From UBA8752 sp002336475 (GTDB lineage: Bacteria; Bacteroidota; Bacteroidia; Flavobacteriales_D; Sanyastnellaceae), in NCBI GenBank assembly GCA_943846755.1, contig OX044365.1, positions 2,728,001 to 2,792,000 on the forward strand: a DNA stretch of 64,000 nt. Reading direction: 5' to 3'. The notes below the pieces were generated by a model that was not told the DNA's origin, searched no databases, and saw nothing but the letters and a program-made list of their open reading frames with translations. Below are positions 33,274-42,887 of the stretch, in pieces (position 1 is the stretch's first letter; each line of letters begins with the position of its first letter). The translations under genes and the position numbers were made by a program.

Positions 33274-34338
33274 ATGAGGCTGTTCGCGTTTTTGGTGTTG
33301 ATGATGCTGTCTATTCAAGGGGCGTTTTCTCAAGGGTGGCGAGGAGTGGATGTGTCATTTTTGAGTGAAATGGAGGGGGATGGTGTGGTCTACCGAGACG
33401 AAAACGGGGCCGACATCGATGCGCCACGTGAGTGGATGGCCGAGCAGGGCGTGAACCTCGTTCGGCTTCGGGTGTGGCACAACCCTTATCCAAACCTTCG
33501 CAACGCTTGGCTGGGTGTCATTCGTGAAGCGGCCAAGTGGGACTCGTTGGGTGTGCCCATTTTGATTGACTATCACTTCAGCGATACTTGGGCTGATCCT
33601 GGCCATCAGGAAACACCCGCGGCTTGGGAGGATTCCTCTTTTGAGGAATTACGGGATGCCATGACCTGCTGGTTGCATTGTACGCTGGGGGCATTGAATG
33701 ACAAGGGCATAGAGCCTGCCATGGTGCAGCTTGGCAATGAGATCGACCAGGGCATGATGTGGCCTCATGGTGGCATTGACAGTGGTTTTGGGCCGCTGGC
33801 GGAATTGCTTGCCTCTGGCCATGAGGTTGTCGAGCAGGTTTTCCCCAACTGCCAAGTGGCGGTGCACGTCTCGAGTTTGGAAACAGCCCCTTGGTTTTTC
33901 GACGAATTGTCCGAGGCCGGATACACTCCGGATGTCGTTGCCGTGAGCCAATACAGCAAATGGCACCTTCGGGATATAGAGGCGATTTCGGATGCGGTGG
34001 CCTTCTTGAGTCAAACCACAGGAGCCCCGGTGTTCATTGCCGAAACGGCCTATGCATGGACCACCGAATGGTCGGATTGGACAGACAACCTCTGGTGGAT
34101 CGGAGACGAGACGCCGGGCTATCCATTTTCGCCGGCGGGACAGTGGGCATACCTGGAAGCGTTGCACACTGCATTGGACGACTTGGGGCCAGCGGTTTGC
34201 TTGGGTTGGTGCTACTGGGCCCCAGATTGGGTGGCCTCGCAAGGAGAGACCAGTGTGGAGGGGAGCCCGTGGGAAAACGCGGCGTTGTTTGACTTTCAAT
34301 GGGGGGCACTTCCAGCGTGGGAGGTTTTCAATCCTTGA
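33274..34338 (+). CDS. GH53 endo-beta-1,4-galactanase
   Basis: This 354-residue enzyme has a signal peptide (MRLFAFLVLMMLSIQGAFSQ). GH53 enzymes cut beta-1,4-galactan side chains of pectin. Family marks: GVDVSFLSEME, NLVRLRVWHNPYPN, LIDYHFSDTWADPGHQ, the acid/base glutamate in LGNEIDQGMMWP and the nucleophile glutamate in VFIAETAYAWT. The end (LGWCYWAPDWVAS, ENAALFDFQWGALPAW) is typical. Length is normal for a single-domain enzyme with no T9SS tail. The next gene, GH30, is also a glycosidase on the same strand, which suggests a polysaccharide-use locus. Confidence 0.92.
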   Translation: MRLFAFLVLMMLSIQGAFSQGWRGVDVSFLSEMEGDGVVYRDENGADIDAPREWMAEQGVNLVRLRVWHNPYPNLRNAWLGVIREAAKWDSLGVPILIDYHFSDTWADPGHQETPAAWEDSSFEELRDAMTCWLHCTLGALNDKGIEPAMVQLGNEIDQGMMWPHGGIDSGFGPLAELLASGHEVVEQVFPNCQVAVHVSSLETAPWFFDELSEAGYTPDVVAVSQYSKWHLRDIEAISDAVAFLSQTTGAPVFIAETAYAWTTEWSDWTDNLWWIGDETPGYPFSPAGQWAYLEALHTALDDLGPAVCLGWCYWAPDWVASQGETSVEGSPWENAALFDFQWGALPAWEVFNP

Positions 34339-34467
34339 ATTTTGCCGTGCAATGCACCGTATCGTGAGGCGATAGACGGTGTCTTGCGTGGGCCTGAGGG
34401 TGAGTACACGCTTGTCAAGGGTTCTGCGTCGTCGGTGTAAATTCAGGCGCTATTCACAGCTCGACTT

Positions 34468-35944
34468 ATGCTTCGATTGATTTCCCCACTGGTTCTTGTC
34501 CTCGCCTTGCTCAGTTGCGGGGAACAGCCAACCCCGCAAGATTCTGTGCCTTCTGCGGTTTCCGATCAGACTGAAGCGAAGGCTTTGGACGCGGCCCGCG
34601 TGTACACAACTGCTGAAAACACGGAGAAGCGGTTGTCGGAGGATGGAGTGCTCGCATTTGAATCTGCTGGCCAGCCCCTCGAAACGGAGGTGGCCATTTT
34701 CGTCAATCCCGAAAAGAAGTTCCAGACTTTTCTCGGAATCGGTGGGGCCATCACCGACGCTTCGGCCGAGGTGTTTTCCCAACTGAGTCCCGCCCAGCAG
34801 GAAGCCCTGCTGGAGGCCTACTATGGGGAGGAGGGCATCGGATACAACATCATCCGAACCAGCATTCACTCTTGCGATTTCGGGCTGGGCAGCCATACCT
34901 ACATCGAAGAAGGGGACTCGGCGCTGGCCACGTTCTCCATCGCGCCGGACACGGTGAAGCGCATTCCGATGATCAAGCGTGCGGCAGAAATGGTGGGAGA
35001 GGACCTCGTCTTTTACGCGAGTCCTTGGAGCCCGCCGGCTTTTATGAAGACCAATGGGAACATGTTGTACGGCGGTTCGCTGCTGCCGGAGTTCTACGGA
35101 GCATGGGCGCAGTATTTCGTGAAGTTCATCGAGGCCTATGAAGCGACAGGGGCTGCCTGTTTGGGGGGTGACCATTCAGAACGAGCCCATGGCGGTGCAG
35201 CGCTGGGAGTCCTGCATCTACACGGCCGAGCAGGAGCGGGACTTTTTGAAGTTCCACCTCGGACCCGCCATGGAGGCCGCCGGTTACGGTGACAAAAACA
35301 TCGTGGTGTGGGACCACAACCGGGACCTGATCACCCACCGGGCCAACACGATTTTCGAGGATTCGGTGGCCGCTTCCTACGCGTGGGGAACTGGTTTCCA
35401 TTGGTATGAAACCTGGACCGGTGGATTGCCCAAGTATGACAATCTCAAGCTGATCCAGGAGTCCTTTCCGGACAAGAAGCTGATGTTCACGGAAGGATGC
35501 CAGGAGGGCTTTGACAGCGCCCATTACGAGCGCTGGTCCAACGCCGAGCGCTATGGCAACAGCATGATCAACGACTTCAACAGCGGCACCGTGGGCTGGA
35601 CGGATTGGAACATCCTGCTCAACGAAGGGGGAGGGCCCAACCACGTGGAGAACTTCTGTTTTGCGCCCATCCACGGCGACACGCAGACGGACGCGCTCAT
35701 CCTCACGCCGACCTACTACTACATCGGCCACTTCTCCAAGTTCATCAAACCGGGTGCGCGCCGCGTCAGCACTTCCGCCAGCCGGAGCACCCTCGAGAGC
35801 ACCACGTTTGAAAACCCGTCAGGAGAGCATGTCACCGTGGTGATGAACCGCACGGATGCCCCCATCGACTTCGCCTTGCTCGTCGGTGACAAGGAGGTCA
35901 AATCCAGCATCCTGCCGCACGCCATGCAGACCTTGGTCTATTGA
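34468..35944 (+). pseudogene. GH30 glycosidase lipoprotein, frameshifted
   Basis: The leader (MLRLISPLVLVLALLSCGE) predicts a lipoprotein. The first frame covers FLGIGGAITDASAEVFSQLS, YNIIRTSIHSCDF and YASPWSPPAFMKTN. A single-base shift near 35145 moves to GLPVWGVTIQNEPMAVQRWE, with the acid/base glutamate, and then LMFTEGCQEGFD with the nucleophile glutamate, ending SSILPHAMQTLVY. Joined, the product is about 490 residues, normal for GH30 (beta-glucosylceramidase/xylanase-like). All catalytic residues are present, so a sequencing error is a fair alternative to real loss. Its 3' end is duplicated 1,020 bases downstream. Confidence 0.85.
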
Positions 35945-35947
35945 GGG
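35904..35947 (+). repeat. GH30 3'-end direct repeat, left copy
   Basis: The last 13 codons and stop of GH30 plus a few bases. 37 of 44 positions match the copy at 36924. Confidence 0.75.
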
Positions 35948-36019
35948 GCTGCACCTGACCACGCAGGGCACCTGCCCGTCCGGATTCCCGAAGGGCGATC
36001 ATTCTCAGAACGGGCTCGG

Positions 36020-36856
36020 TCAGTCGTCGCGCATGCAGCGGACCGAGAATCCGCGCCGGGGGTCGTTGGAGAAGGGGAGGATGGTCGAGAAATTGTGGTA
36101 GAGGATGCGGGAGGTGCCATCGCTTCCGCTGGCTGAGGCGCTCCACCAGAACCCACCAGAGCCAGCTGCGCTGAAGCCGCCATCGCTGTTGCTGCGGAAG
36201 CCCCCGGGAAGTCCAGAAAAACCGAAGTCGTCCGTGCCATTGCCACCATCCATCCATCCGCTTGTGGATTTTAATGCCGTACCCGCCGTGCCGATGAATC
36301 CCTGCCCTGTGAAGAAGCCTTCCAGTGCCGCCCATTCTCCGCCGTCCGGCACGTGCCAGCCGATGGGGCAGAGCCCCCGCTCATCGTCTACCGCGTGCCA
36401 ATTGTAGAGCCTGCCGAAGGAGGCTGCGGACAATGATTCATCGCAGGCGTCAAAGTCGGGGCTGGCACTTTCACAGCCACTCCCTTCCGCGCCGTAGACG
36501 GTGACGGCACCGACCGTTGTCATTTCCCACGCGATGTCGTCCAAACCCGCGGGAATGGCATCGCCGTTGCGGTAGACTTCTGATCTCAGGTTCTCCGCAA
36601 ACCAGCATTGGTCGCCGATCAAGACGGTGGGGTAGCCATACCCGTCAAAGTAAACGGTGTCGGTGCAAGAAATGGCGTCGGTTTCTGGGCAATCCACGGT
36701 TGGCGGCTCCGGACACAGGCTGAAAACGCCGAGGAGCATGATGAGGTCAGCGGTCGTGATGCAACCGTCTCCATTGCCGTCGGGATTCCACGGGGCCTCA
36801 ACCTGGGCTTTCAAGGAAGCAGGAAGCAACAACAACAGAATGATCAGCCGGGGCAT
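36020..36856 (-). CDS. Secreted dockerin-like/FISUMP protein
   Basis: The 278-residue product has a signal peptide (MPRLIILLLLLPASLKAQ), a dockerin-like EF-hand segment (GNGDGCITTADLIMLLGVFS) and a FISUMP domain: YGYPTVLIGDQCWFAENLRS, FGRLYNWHAVDDERGLCPIG, GTDDFGFSGLPGGFR, GGFWWSASASG and RRGFSVRCMRDD. No sorting domain is seen. The dockerin-like part could dock to a partner or bind calcium. The gene lies between two in-frame copies of the GH30 3' end, so it looks like an inserted cassette. Confidence 0.85.
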   Translation of the reverse strand: MPRLIILLLLLPASLKAQVEAPWNPDGNGDGCITTADLIMLLGVFSLCPEPPTVDCPETDAISCTDTVYFDGYGYPTVLIGDQCWFAENLRSEVYRNGDAIPAGLDDIAWEMTTVGAVTVYGAEGSGCESASPDFDACDESLSAASFGRLYNWHAVDDERGLCPIGWHVPDGGEWAALEGFFTGQGFIGTAGTALKSTSGWMDGGNGTDDFGFSGLPGGFRSNSDGGFSAAGSGGFWWSASASGSDGTSRILYHNFSTILPFSNDPRRGFSVRCMRDD

Positions 36857-37110
36857 ATTTTAAGATAGGCATTCTCAAATCAGTAGCCCTGAATCTTCAT
36901 TGACGTAGTTAAGGCGTTTAACGCCAGCATCCGGCCCCTCGCGATGCATTTCTTGGTCTATTGAGGGCCTCTTTTTTTTCATTTGAGGTTAACCTAAGCA
37001 TCACGATTTCGATGCGCTGAGCGCGTCATTGAGCGTGCAAATTGCAGCTGTAACCCATGGTTTCTCCCTCAGGTTCTTTGCTGGATTTAGGTTACTGCCA
37101 ATGCAAAGAG
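36857..37110. other. Gene-free stretch between FISUMP and rimK-like genes
   Basis: No protein gene is seen. It contains the second GH30-end copy with a T8 run shortly after it (36970-36979), then unassigned sequence leading to a terminator. An unannotated small RNA is possible but unproven. Confidence 0.4.
36924..36967 (+). repeat. GH30 3'-end direct repeat, right copy
   Basis: In the same frame it reads ASIRPLAMHFLVY and stop, compared with SSILPHAMQTLVY in GH30. A T-run follows. It could be a displaced original 3' end or the tail of a lost paralogue. Confidence 0.7.
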
Positions 37111-37144
37111 AAGTCACCTCCGAACGCGGGGGTGACTTTTTTTT
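37111..37144 (+). terminator. Rho-independent terminator without an upstream + strand gene
   Basis: AAGTCACC pairs with GGTGACTT around an 11-12 base loop, followed by eight or more T on the + strand. No + strand gene ends before it. On the minus strand the T-run is weak, so it may serve the convergent RimK gene only partly. Confidence 0.6.
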
Positions 37145-37219
37145 GGTGGCGGATTTTGGCTCCGAGCGCGCGCCGATGAGCGACGCCATATGGGGTGCAG
37201 AAATGCAGCAGAACCCAGG

Positions 37220-38581
37220 TCAAATGTTGAATTTGAGTCTGCGCTCTATCGCCAAAATCATGGAGTTGGCGATGTCGATTCCCGTGGCCTTTTCAATGCC
37301 TTCGAGTCCGGGTGAAGAATTCACTTCAAGCAGGAGTGGGCCTTTGTTGGAGCGGATGATGTCCACTCCGGCAACGGCCAAGTTTAGAGTTTTGGCCGCC
37401 TTGATGGCCAACCTGCGCTCATCGCTGGTGATCTTGATGATGGAGGCTGTCCCGCCTTGGTGGATGTTGGCACGAAACTCCCCCTTTTCGGCTTGGCGTT
37501 GCATGGCGGCTACCACCTTGCCGTTGACCACAAAGCAACGGATGTCTTGGCCGTTGGCCTCTTTGATGAACTCTTGAACGAGGATGTTGGCCTTGACCGA
37601 CTTGAAGGCGTTGATCACACTTTCTGCAGCCTTGTCCGTCTCTGCGAGGACGACTCCACGGCCTTGTGTGGACTCGAGGAGCTTGATGATCAAGGGGGCC
37701 CCGTTCACCATGCGGATCAAGTCTTTGGTGTCCTGTGGCGATTTTGCAAAGCCGGTGATGGGGATGTTGATGTCGTTTTCTGAGAACAAGAGGGAGGCGA
37801 AGAGCTTGTCCCTTGACTGGGTGATGGCATCGGCTGAATTGAGGCAGTACACGCCCAAGTGCTTGAATTGCCGAAGCAAGGCACATCCATAAAAAGTCAC
37901 CGCGGGCTTAATGCGTGGAATGATGGCATCAAACTGATTGAGGATGTTGCCGCCGCGGTATCTGATTTCAGGTGAATTCACGTCGAGCTTCATGTATGAA
38001 TGTTCGACGTTGAGAAACACCATCTCATGTCCACGGGCCTCTCCAGCCTCTATGATCCTTTTGTTGCTGTACAACTTGGGGTTTGAAGCCAATACCGCTA
38101 TGCGAAGGCCATCTTTTTCCTTGTCAAACGCTTTGTACAACGCCTTCAGTTCTGGCTCTGTGACGTCCCCTTGAGCGCACTCTTGGGACACGTCGACCAA
38201 AAAAGTATCCATGAAGGCATCCCGTCCCAGCAGCATTCGGAACTCCATGGCATCGCGGTTCGCGAGGGTGAGCTCTACTTTGAATTCATGCTGGCCCAAC
38301 TTCATGAGTGAAGTGATCACGAGCCTTTCTTCGGAAATGCCTGAGGTGTTCTTGATCAGCCGGCGTCCCATTACCCGCTCTTCACAGGTGAGGATGATGC
38401 TGCGGTTGTCTTGGATGGGGTTGATTTCGAATTTGACCCACTCCTGACCGTCTTTGATAAACGGCTTGATTTTGTTGGCTTGGAGTGACGATGTCTTGGC
38501 GCCTGAATCGACGCGGGCTTTGACTGCAGGAATCCCCAACTTCGGGAATCCGCACCATTCGACGCTTCCTATGACCTTCAT
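37220..38581 (-). CDS. rimK: RimK-type ATP-grasp ligase with N-terminal zinc-protease-like domain
   Basis: The 453-residue product starts at the ATG giving MKVIGSVEWCGFPKLGIPAV. Residues 1-150 match the RimB-like ATP-dependent zinc-protease domain (KARVDSGAKTSSLQA, MLLGRDAF). Residues 165-450 form a RimK ATP-grasp ligase: RIAVLASNPKLYSNKRIIEA, GVYCLNSADAITQSRDKLFA, PLIIKLLESTQGRGVVLAE and GPLLLEVNSSPGLEGIE. RimK adds glutamates to ribosomal protein S6 or makes related peptides. The fused form occurs in other bacteria; true substrate is not certain. Cytoplasmic. Confidence 0.88.
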   Translation of the reverse strand: MKVIGSVEWCGFPKLGIPAVKARVDSGAKTSSLQANKIKPFIKDGQEWVKFEINPIQDNRSIILTCEERVMGRRLIKNTSGISEERLVITSLMKLGQHEFKVELTLANRDAMEFRMLLGRDAFMDTFLVDVSQECAQGDVTEPELKALYKAFDKEKDGLRIAVLASNPKLYSNKRIIEAGEARGHEMVFLNVEHSYMKLDVNSPEIRYRGGNILNQFDAIIPRIKPAVTFYGCALLRQFKHLGVYCLNSADAITQSRDKLFASLLFSENDINIPITGFAKSPQDTKDLIRMVNGAPLIIKLLESTQGRGVVLAETDKAAESVINAFKSVKANILVQEFIKEANGQDIRCFVVNGKVVAAMQRQAEKGEFRANIHQGGTASIIKITSDERRLAIKAAKTLNLAVAGVDIIRSNKGPLLLEVNSSPGLEGIEKATGIDIANSMILAIERRLKFNI

Positions 38582-38688
38582 GAGCTTGGAATAAAAAAGC
38601 GCGAAATTACGTTTGAACATGGTCCGATGAACAGACCGGTTCAGTTATGTTATTGTCACGTCTGCATTACACGCGTATGAGGGGAGGG

Positions 38689-40500
38689 TCACACATCCAT
38701 TTGATGCAAGGCATCGAGAAAGGCTTGGCCGAACTTTTCGATTTTGACCTTGCCAAAACCGTGCACGGAATCCAAGTCTGCCACCGTCGCGGGAAGTGCC
38801 GTGCAGAGTTCCTTGAGGGAGCGATCGGACAGGACGAGGTAGGCGGGCACGTTGGATGCCTTGGCCAATTGGGTGCGCACGGCGCGGAGCGTTTCAAAGC
38901 GCGTTTGGTTTTCTGAGCCTGCCTCGAAGGCGGGGGCTTGAGCCCGTTTGCCCGCTTTTTTGACGGGTTTGGTTTCCTTGAATGCGGTGAGCATGACCTG
39001 CGCCTGGCCCCGGAGGACTTCCCAAGAGCGCCCGTTCAGTTCGACCACGGGAAACTTGCCGACGCTTTGGTTCAGCCATCCTTGCTGGATCAATTCCTTG
39101 CCGATGCTCATCCAATGCTGTTTGCTTTTGTCTGCTCCGATGCCGTGGGTGGACAAGGCCTTTTGCGCTGCGGTGATTTTTTGGGCCTGCGAACCGCGGA
39201 GGATGTCGACGATGTGGGCCAGGCCATAGGACCATTCCAAGCGGGCCACAGTCGACAGCAGCTTCTGGGCGTCCTCTGTACCGTCATGTTCCTCAAAGGT
39301 GGTCTCGCAATTGTCGCAGTTGCCGCAGTCCTCCTGCAGCTCCTCTCCGAAATACTGCAGCAGGATTTTGCGCCGGCAGACCCGTGAATCGGCAAAGTCT
39401 TGCATGCGCCTGAGCTTGCCGAGCATCACGTTGCTTTGGTCGAGGTTGCCATCGACTTCGCAGTGGGCAGAAAGGGTGCGGAAATCGCCCCCTCCATGCA
39501 GGAGCAGGGCCTTGCTGTCGAGCCCATCGCGGCCCGCCCGGCCCGTCTCTTGGTAGTACCCTTCGATGTTTTTGGGCAGGTTCATGTGGACCACGTAGCG
39601 CACGTTGTTTTTGTCGATGCCCATGCCAAAGGCAATGGTGGCCACCATGATGTTGATTTCGTCCCGTATGAACTGCTCTTGCCGCTCCATGCGCTCTTGG
39701 CTGGAGAGTCCCGCGTGGTAGCACTCGGCCTTGTATCCGGCCGCTTTCAGATGGTCGGCCATTTCTTGCGTGCGCTTGCGCGACAGGCAATAGACAATGC
39801 CCGATTCCGAGGCGTGCTGTTCCACGAAGGCGAGCAGTTGGGTCACCTCGTCGGTGCGGGCTTGGGCGGAGTAATGGATCTCGGGCCGGTCAAAGCTGTT
39901 CTCGAACAGGGCGGCGTTTTCGAGCCCGAGCTGTCGGATGATGTCGCGCTTGGTAGCATCGTCTGCCGTGGCGGTCAGGGCCAGCACGGGGACCCCGGGA
40001 AAGTGCTCCGACAGGTCCTTGAGTTTGGTGTAGGCGGGGCGGAAGTCATGGCCCCACGAGCTGATGCAGTGGGCCTCATCGACGGCGATCATGTCGATTT
40101 GGATGGTCTTCAGGCGCTCGAGCAGTGCGCCTTTCAAGCTCATCAAGCGCTCGGGTGCGATGTACAGCAATTTCATTTTGCCGTCTCCAATGGCGTTGAA
40201 AATCAGATTGGACTCTCCGGTGCTTTGACTGGAGTTGAGGTAAGCGGCGTCGATGCCCTTGAGACGGAGGTCGTCCACTTGGTCCTTCATCAAGGCGATC
40301 AAGGGCGAAATCACCAAGGTTAACCCCGACCTCAACATGGCCGGGAGCTGGTAGCACATGGATTTTCCGCCCCCCGTGGGCATGATCACCAAGGCGCTGT
40401 TGCCTTGCATGACTTCGGCGATAACCGGCTTCTGGGCCGGCCGCAAATCAGGGTACCCCCAGTAGTGGTTCAAACAAGTGAGGATGTCCGTGGTCTGCAT
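38689..40500 (-). CDS. recQ: ATP-dependent DNA helicase RecQ
   Basis: The 603-residue 3'-5' helicase contains Walker A (MPTGGGKSMCYQLP, about residues 40-53), DEAH with its aromatic-rich loop (AVDEAHCISSWGHDFRP), motif IV-VI segments (GIVYCLSRKRTQEMADHL, FGMGIDKNNVRYVVH, YYQETGRAGRDG), the zinc-binding cysteines (CRRKILLQYFGEE, CGNCDNC) and a C-terminal HRDC domain (ETLRAVRTQLAKASNVPAYL). Length and order match E. coli RecQ. It acts in recombination repair and replication-fork restart. Single gene, no operon partner. Confidence 0.95.
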   Translation of the reverse strand: MQTTDILTCLNHYWGYPDLRPAQKPVIAEVMQGNSALVIMPTGGGKSMCYQLPAMLRSGLTLVISPLIALMKDQVDDLRLKGIDAAYLNSSQSTGESNLIFNAIGDGKMKLLYIAPERLMSLKGALLERLKTIQIDMIAVDEAHCISSWGHDFRPAYTKLKDLSEHFPGVPVLALTATADDATKRDIIRQLGLENAALFENSFDRPEIHYSAQARTDEVTQLLAFVEQHASESGIVYCLSRKRTQEMADHLKAAGYKAECYHAGLSSQERMERQEQFIRDEINIMVATIAFGMGIDKNNVRYVVHMNLPKNIEGYYQETGRAGRDGLDSKALLLHGGGDFRTLSAHCEVDGNLDQSNVMLGKLRRMQDFADSRVCRRKILLQYFGEELQEDCGNCDNCETTFEEHDGTEDAQKLLSTVARLEWSYGLAHIVDILRGSQAQKITAAQKALSTHGIGADKSKQHWMSIGKELIQQGWLNQSVGKFPVVELNGRSWEVLRGQAQVMLTAFKETKPVKKAGKRAQAPAFEAGSENQTRFETLRAVRTQLAKASNVPAYLVLSDRSLKELCTALPATVADLDSVHGFGKVKIEKFGQAFLDALHQMDV

Positions 40501-40611
40501 GAGGGCGCTGCGGTAGGGAAGGGGAAATTACGGGGCAACCCATGTTTCCCCATGCGGGCATTTTGTCTTTGCTGGGTTTCGGTGAGGCGCTGGGCGACCG
40601 ACCTTTGCTTT

Positions 40612-41855
40612 ATGGATTCACTGTCGCAGATTGTGTTGGGGGCCGCCGTGGGAGAGGTGGTGCTGGGGCGTCGCATTGGCAACCGCGCCATGGTCTGGGG
40701 GGCTGTTGCCGGGACCATTCCTGACATGGACGTCCTCGGCAAGTATTTCCTCAGCGAACTCGACAACCTGGCCTTCCACCGCGGCATCAGCCACTCGCTG
40801 CTGTTCTGCGTCGTCGGAGCGCTGGGCTTCGGCTGGGTCACCGACCGATTGTACCGCAGTCCCCACCACGCAAGGGTTGCCGTGGTCGACCAAAGCGGCT
40901 GCGGCTGTGCTCATTGGATTTGTGGTCAACTTCATCACGCAGATCATGGCGCCCGGTGGCTGGCTGCCGGTGGCCCTCTACATTCCGGCTGGCCGGCTAT
41001 TGGCTCTGGCGCCACGCCCAGAGGCGCTATTTCAACGCCAGCTGGACCGCCCCCGATGCGGACCTCAAGGGATGGGTGCTCCTGTTTTTCTGGGGGTTCT
41101 TGACGCACACCCTGCTCGACTGCTTCACCACCTATGGCACGCAGCTGTATGCGCCATTCTCCGACACCCGCGTGGCGTGGGGCACCATCGCGGTGGCCGA
41201 TCCGCTGTGGACGTTTCCTTTCTTGGCCTGCCTGCTCGTGGCGGCGCGCTTTGCCCGCGAGGACAGCCGCCGCCGGCTGTGGAACGGCATCGGGCTGGGC
41301 TGGTGCTGCTTCTACTTGGCACTGACGGTCGTGAACTACAGCCGCGTCTACCACACCTTCGAAGTGGCACTGGCTGAGCAGGGGAGGACCTGCGAGAAGT
41401 TCCACATCACGCCCACCATCTTCAACAACCTCCTCTGGAACGTGGTGGTCGATGCGGGCGACGAATACCTCCTTGCCCAGCACTCCATCCTCGATGAGAT
41501 TCCCATCACCTTCCACCCCGTGGAGAAGGGGTACGGACTGCTGCACAACCTCGAGACCGATGAGACGCTGCGGGTGCTGCGTTGGTTCAGCGCGGGGTAC
41601 TACAATGCGGTGTTGCGCGACGACGGGAGCTTGCAGGTCAACGACCTCCGCTTTGGCAGCTTCTCCGGGCGCGGCACCGATGCCGACGACTACATCTTCC
41701 GGTTCAAGTTGATTGACCGCGGCCCCGACGCGGCATACGGCTTCGAGCGCGCCCAAGGCGGCCCGCCCGACACCAAGGCCGAAGAGATGATGATGGGCCT
41801 CTTCAAGCGCGCCGGCGGCCTCTCGCGTGAGGACCTGCCTGCAGGCACGCCCTGA
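40612..41855 (+). pseudogene. YdjM-type membrane-bound metal-dependent hydrolase, frameshifted
   Basis: The first frame gives MDSLSQIVLGAAVGEVVLGR, GTIPDMDVLGKY and FHRGISHSLLF, the His/Asp metal motifs of the YdjM/DUF457 family. Between about 40880 and 41000 the frame changes twice, through FVVNFITQIMAPG to YWLWRHAQRRYFN. The last frame is open to the stop, with FLTHTLLDCFTTYGTQLYAP, a second family signature. A whole product would be about 410 residues with several membrane segments. The many preserved motifs suggest sequence error or recent loss. Confidence 0.75.
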
Positions 41856-42008
41856 GCACCGGCGAGAACGCTTGCAGCCCTTAGCGCGTGCAAAAATGGC
41901 CCCTAGGGGCTATGTCGGGGCCTTGTTATTACAAAGAGCCTATTATTAATTGGTACTGCATTCAAAGCGCAAACCGCTATGGATGCAGACCATACCAATT
42001 GAACTGAG

Positions 42009-42827
42009 ATGCAACGTTACTTCCCCCTTCTTTCCGCAACTTTCTGTTTGTTGGCGCTTTCCTTCGGCGCCCAGGCCACGACCTGGACGGTCAGCAACAA
42101 CCCCAACAAGCCCGCCCAATTCACGAGCGCACAGGCTGCCGCCGACTCCGCGGCCGCCGGCGACACCCTCCTGATCAGCGGCAGCACCACTTCCTACGGC
42201 GACCTGGACATAGAAAAGCAGTTGCACCTCATCGGCGAAGGCTGGGGCCCCTCGGTGGACATCCCCACCTTCAGCAGCATCTATTGCCGCCATCAAGACG
42301 CAACGGTGAATGCATCCGGAAGCGTCATCGAAGGGCTCAACATGTCTGGTCTCCATTTCGGGTATTACAGTTCCGGGACTTTGGAGAACGTGGTGGTCAA
42401 GCGTTGCAACGTGGATTATCCATATTACAATTACAGCTATTCGAACACTCCCATATCCAACATCCGCATTGAAGACAGTCGGATTCGCTACTATGCAACG
42501 TTCAGTTCAAGCTATTGGTCAGGCAATGGGGGCAATGTGGAGGGCATCGAGTTTCTGCGGTGCGTGTTTGATGGTCATTCCAGTTATCACATGTCTGGGG
42601 TCGGCGATTGCAATGGTCACTTGATCGTACGGAACTGCATGTTCCTGACCACGGGCGGAAAAGTGCACAGTGGAGCCATGAGTGAAGCGACGTTCGAGAA
42701 TTGCATCTTCATTGGCGGCAACTTCACCGATGTGGCGAACTGCGTGTTCAACCATTCCTCTGCGATCTGGGAGGCATGCCTGGAGGAGACCCGGATCTAT
42801 GTCCATGGGAACAGTCAGGGTTTGTGA
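42009..42827 (+). CDS. Secreted parallel beta-helix-like protein
   Basis: The 272-residue product has a signal peptide ending GAQA, then TTWTVSNNPNKPAQFTSAQA and AAAGDTLLISGSTTSYGDLD, the usual entry to right-handed parallel beta-helix (pectin-lyase-like) proteins. Repeating turns follow (VIEGLNMSGLHFG, VVVKRCNVDYP, IRIEDSRIR, GIEFLRCVFDG, LIVRNCMFL, ATFENCIFIGG). No T9SS sorting domain and no obvious catalytic residues are seen, and homologues of this style are longer, so it may be C-terminally shortened. A FISUMP lipoprotein gene follows after 60 bases. Confidence 0.7.
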   Translation: MQRYFPLLSATFCLLALSFGAQATTWTVSNNPNKPAQFTSAQAAADSAAAGDTLLISGSTTSYGDLDIEKQLHLIGEGWGPSVDIPTFSSIYCRHQDATVNASGSVIEGLNMSGLHFGYYSSGTLENVVVKRCNVDYPYYNYSYSNTPISNIRIEDSRIRYYATFSSSYWSGNGGNVEGIEFLRCVFDGHSSYHMSGVGDCNGHLIVRNCMFLTTGGKVHSGAMSEATFENCIFIGGNFTDVANCVFNHSSAIWEACLEETRIYVHGNSQGL

Positions 42828-42887
42828 TCATATCACTTGACCACAATTGATTAGGATACTCTGTACTGTGGTCCTTACTTTACTGCT

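Noticed and set aside
39400..40323. Long + strand open frame opposite recQ
   Set aside because: It mirrors the GC-rich codons of recQ, whose motifs are unambiguous.
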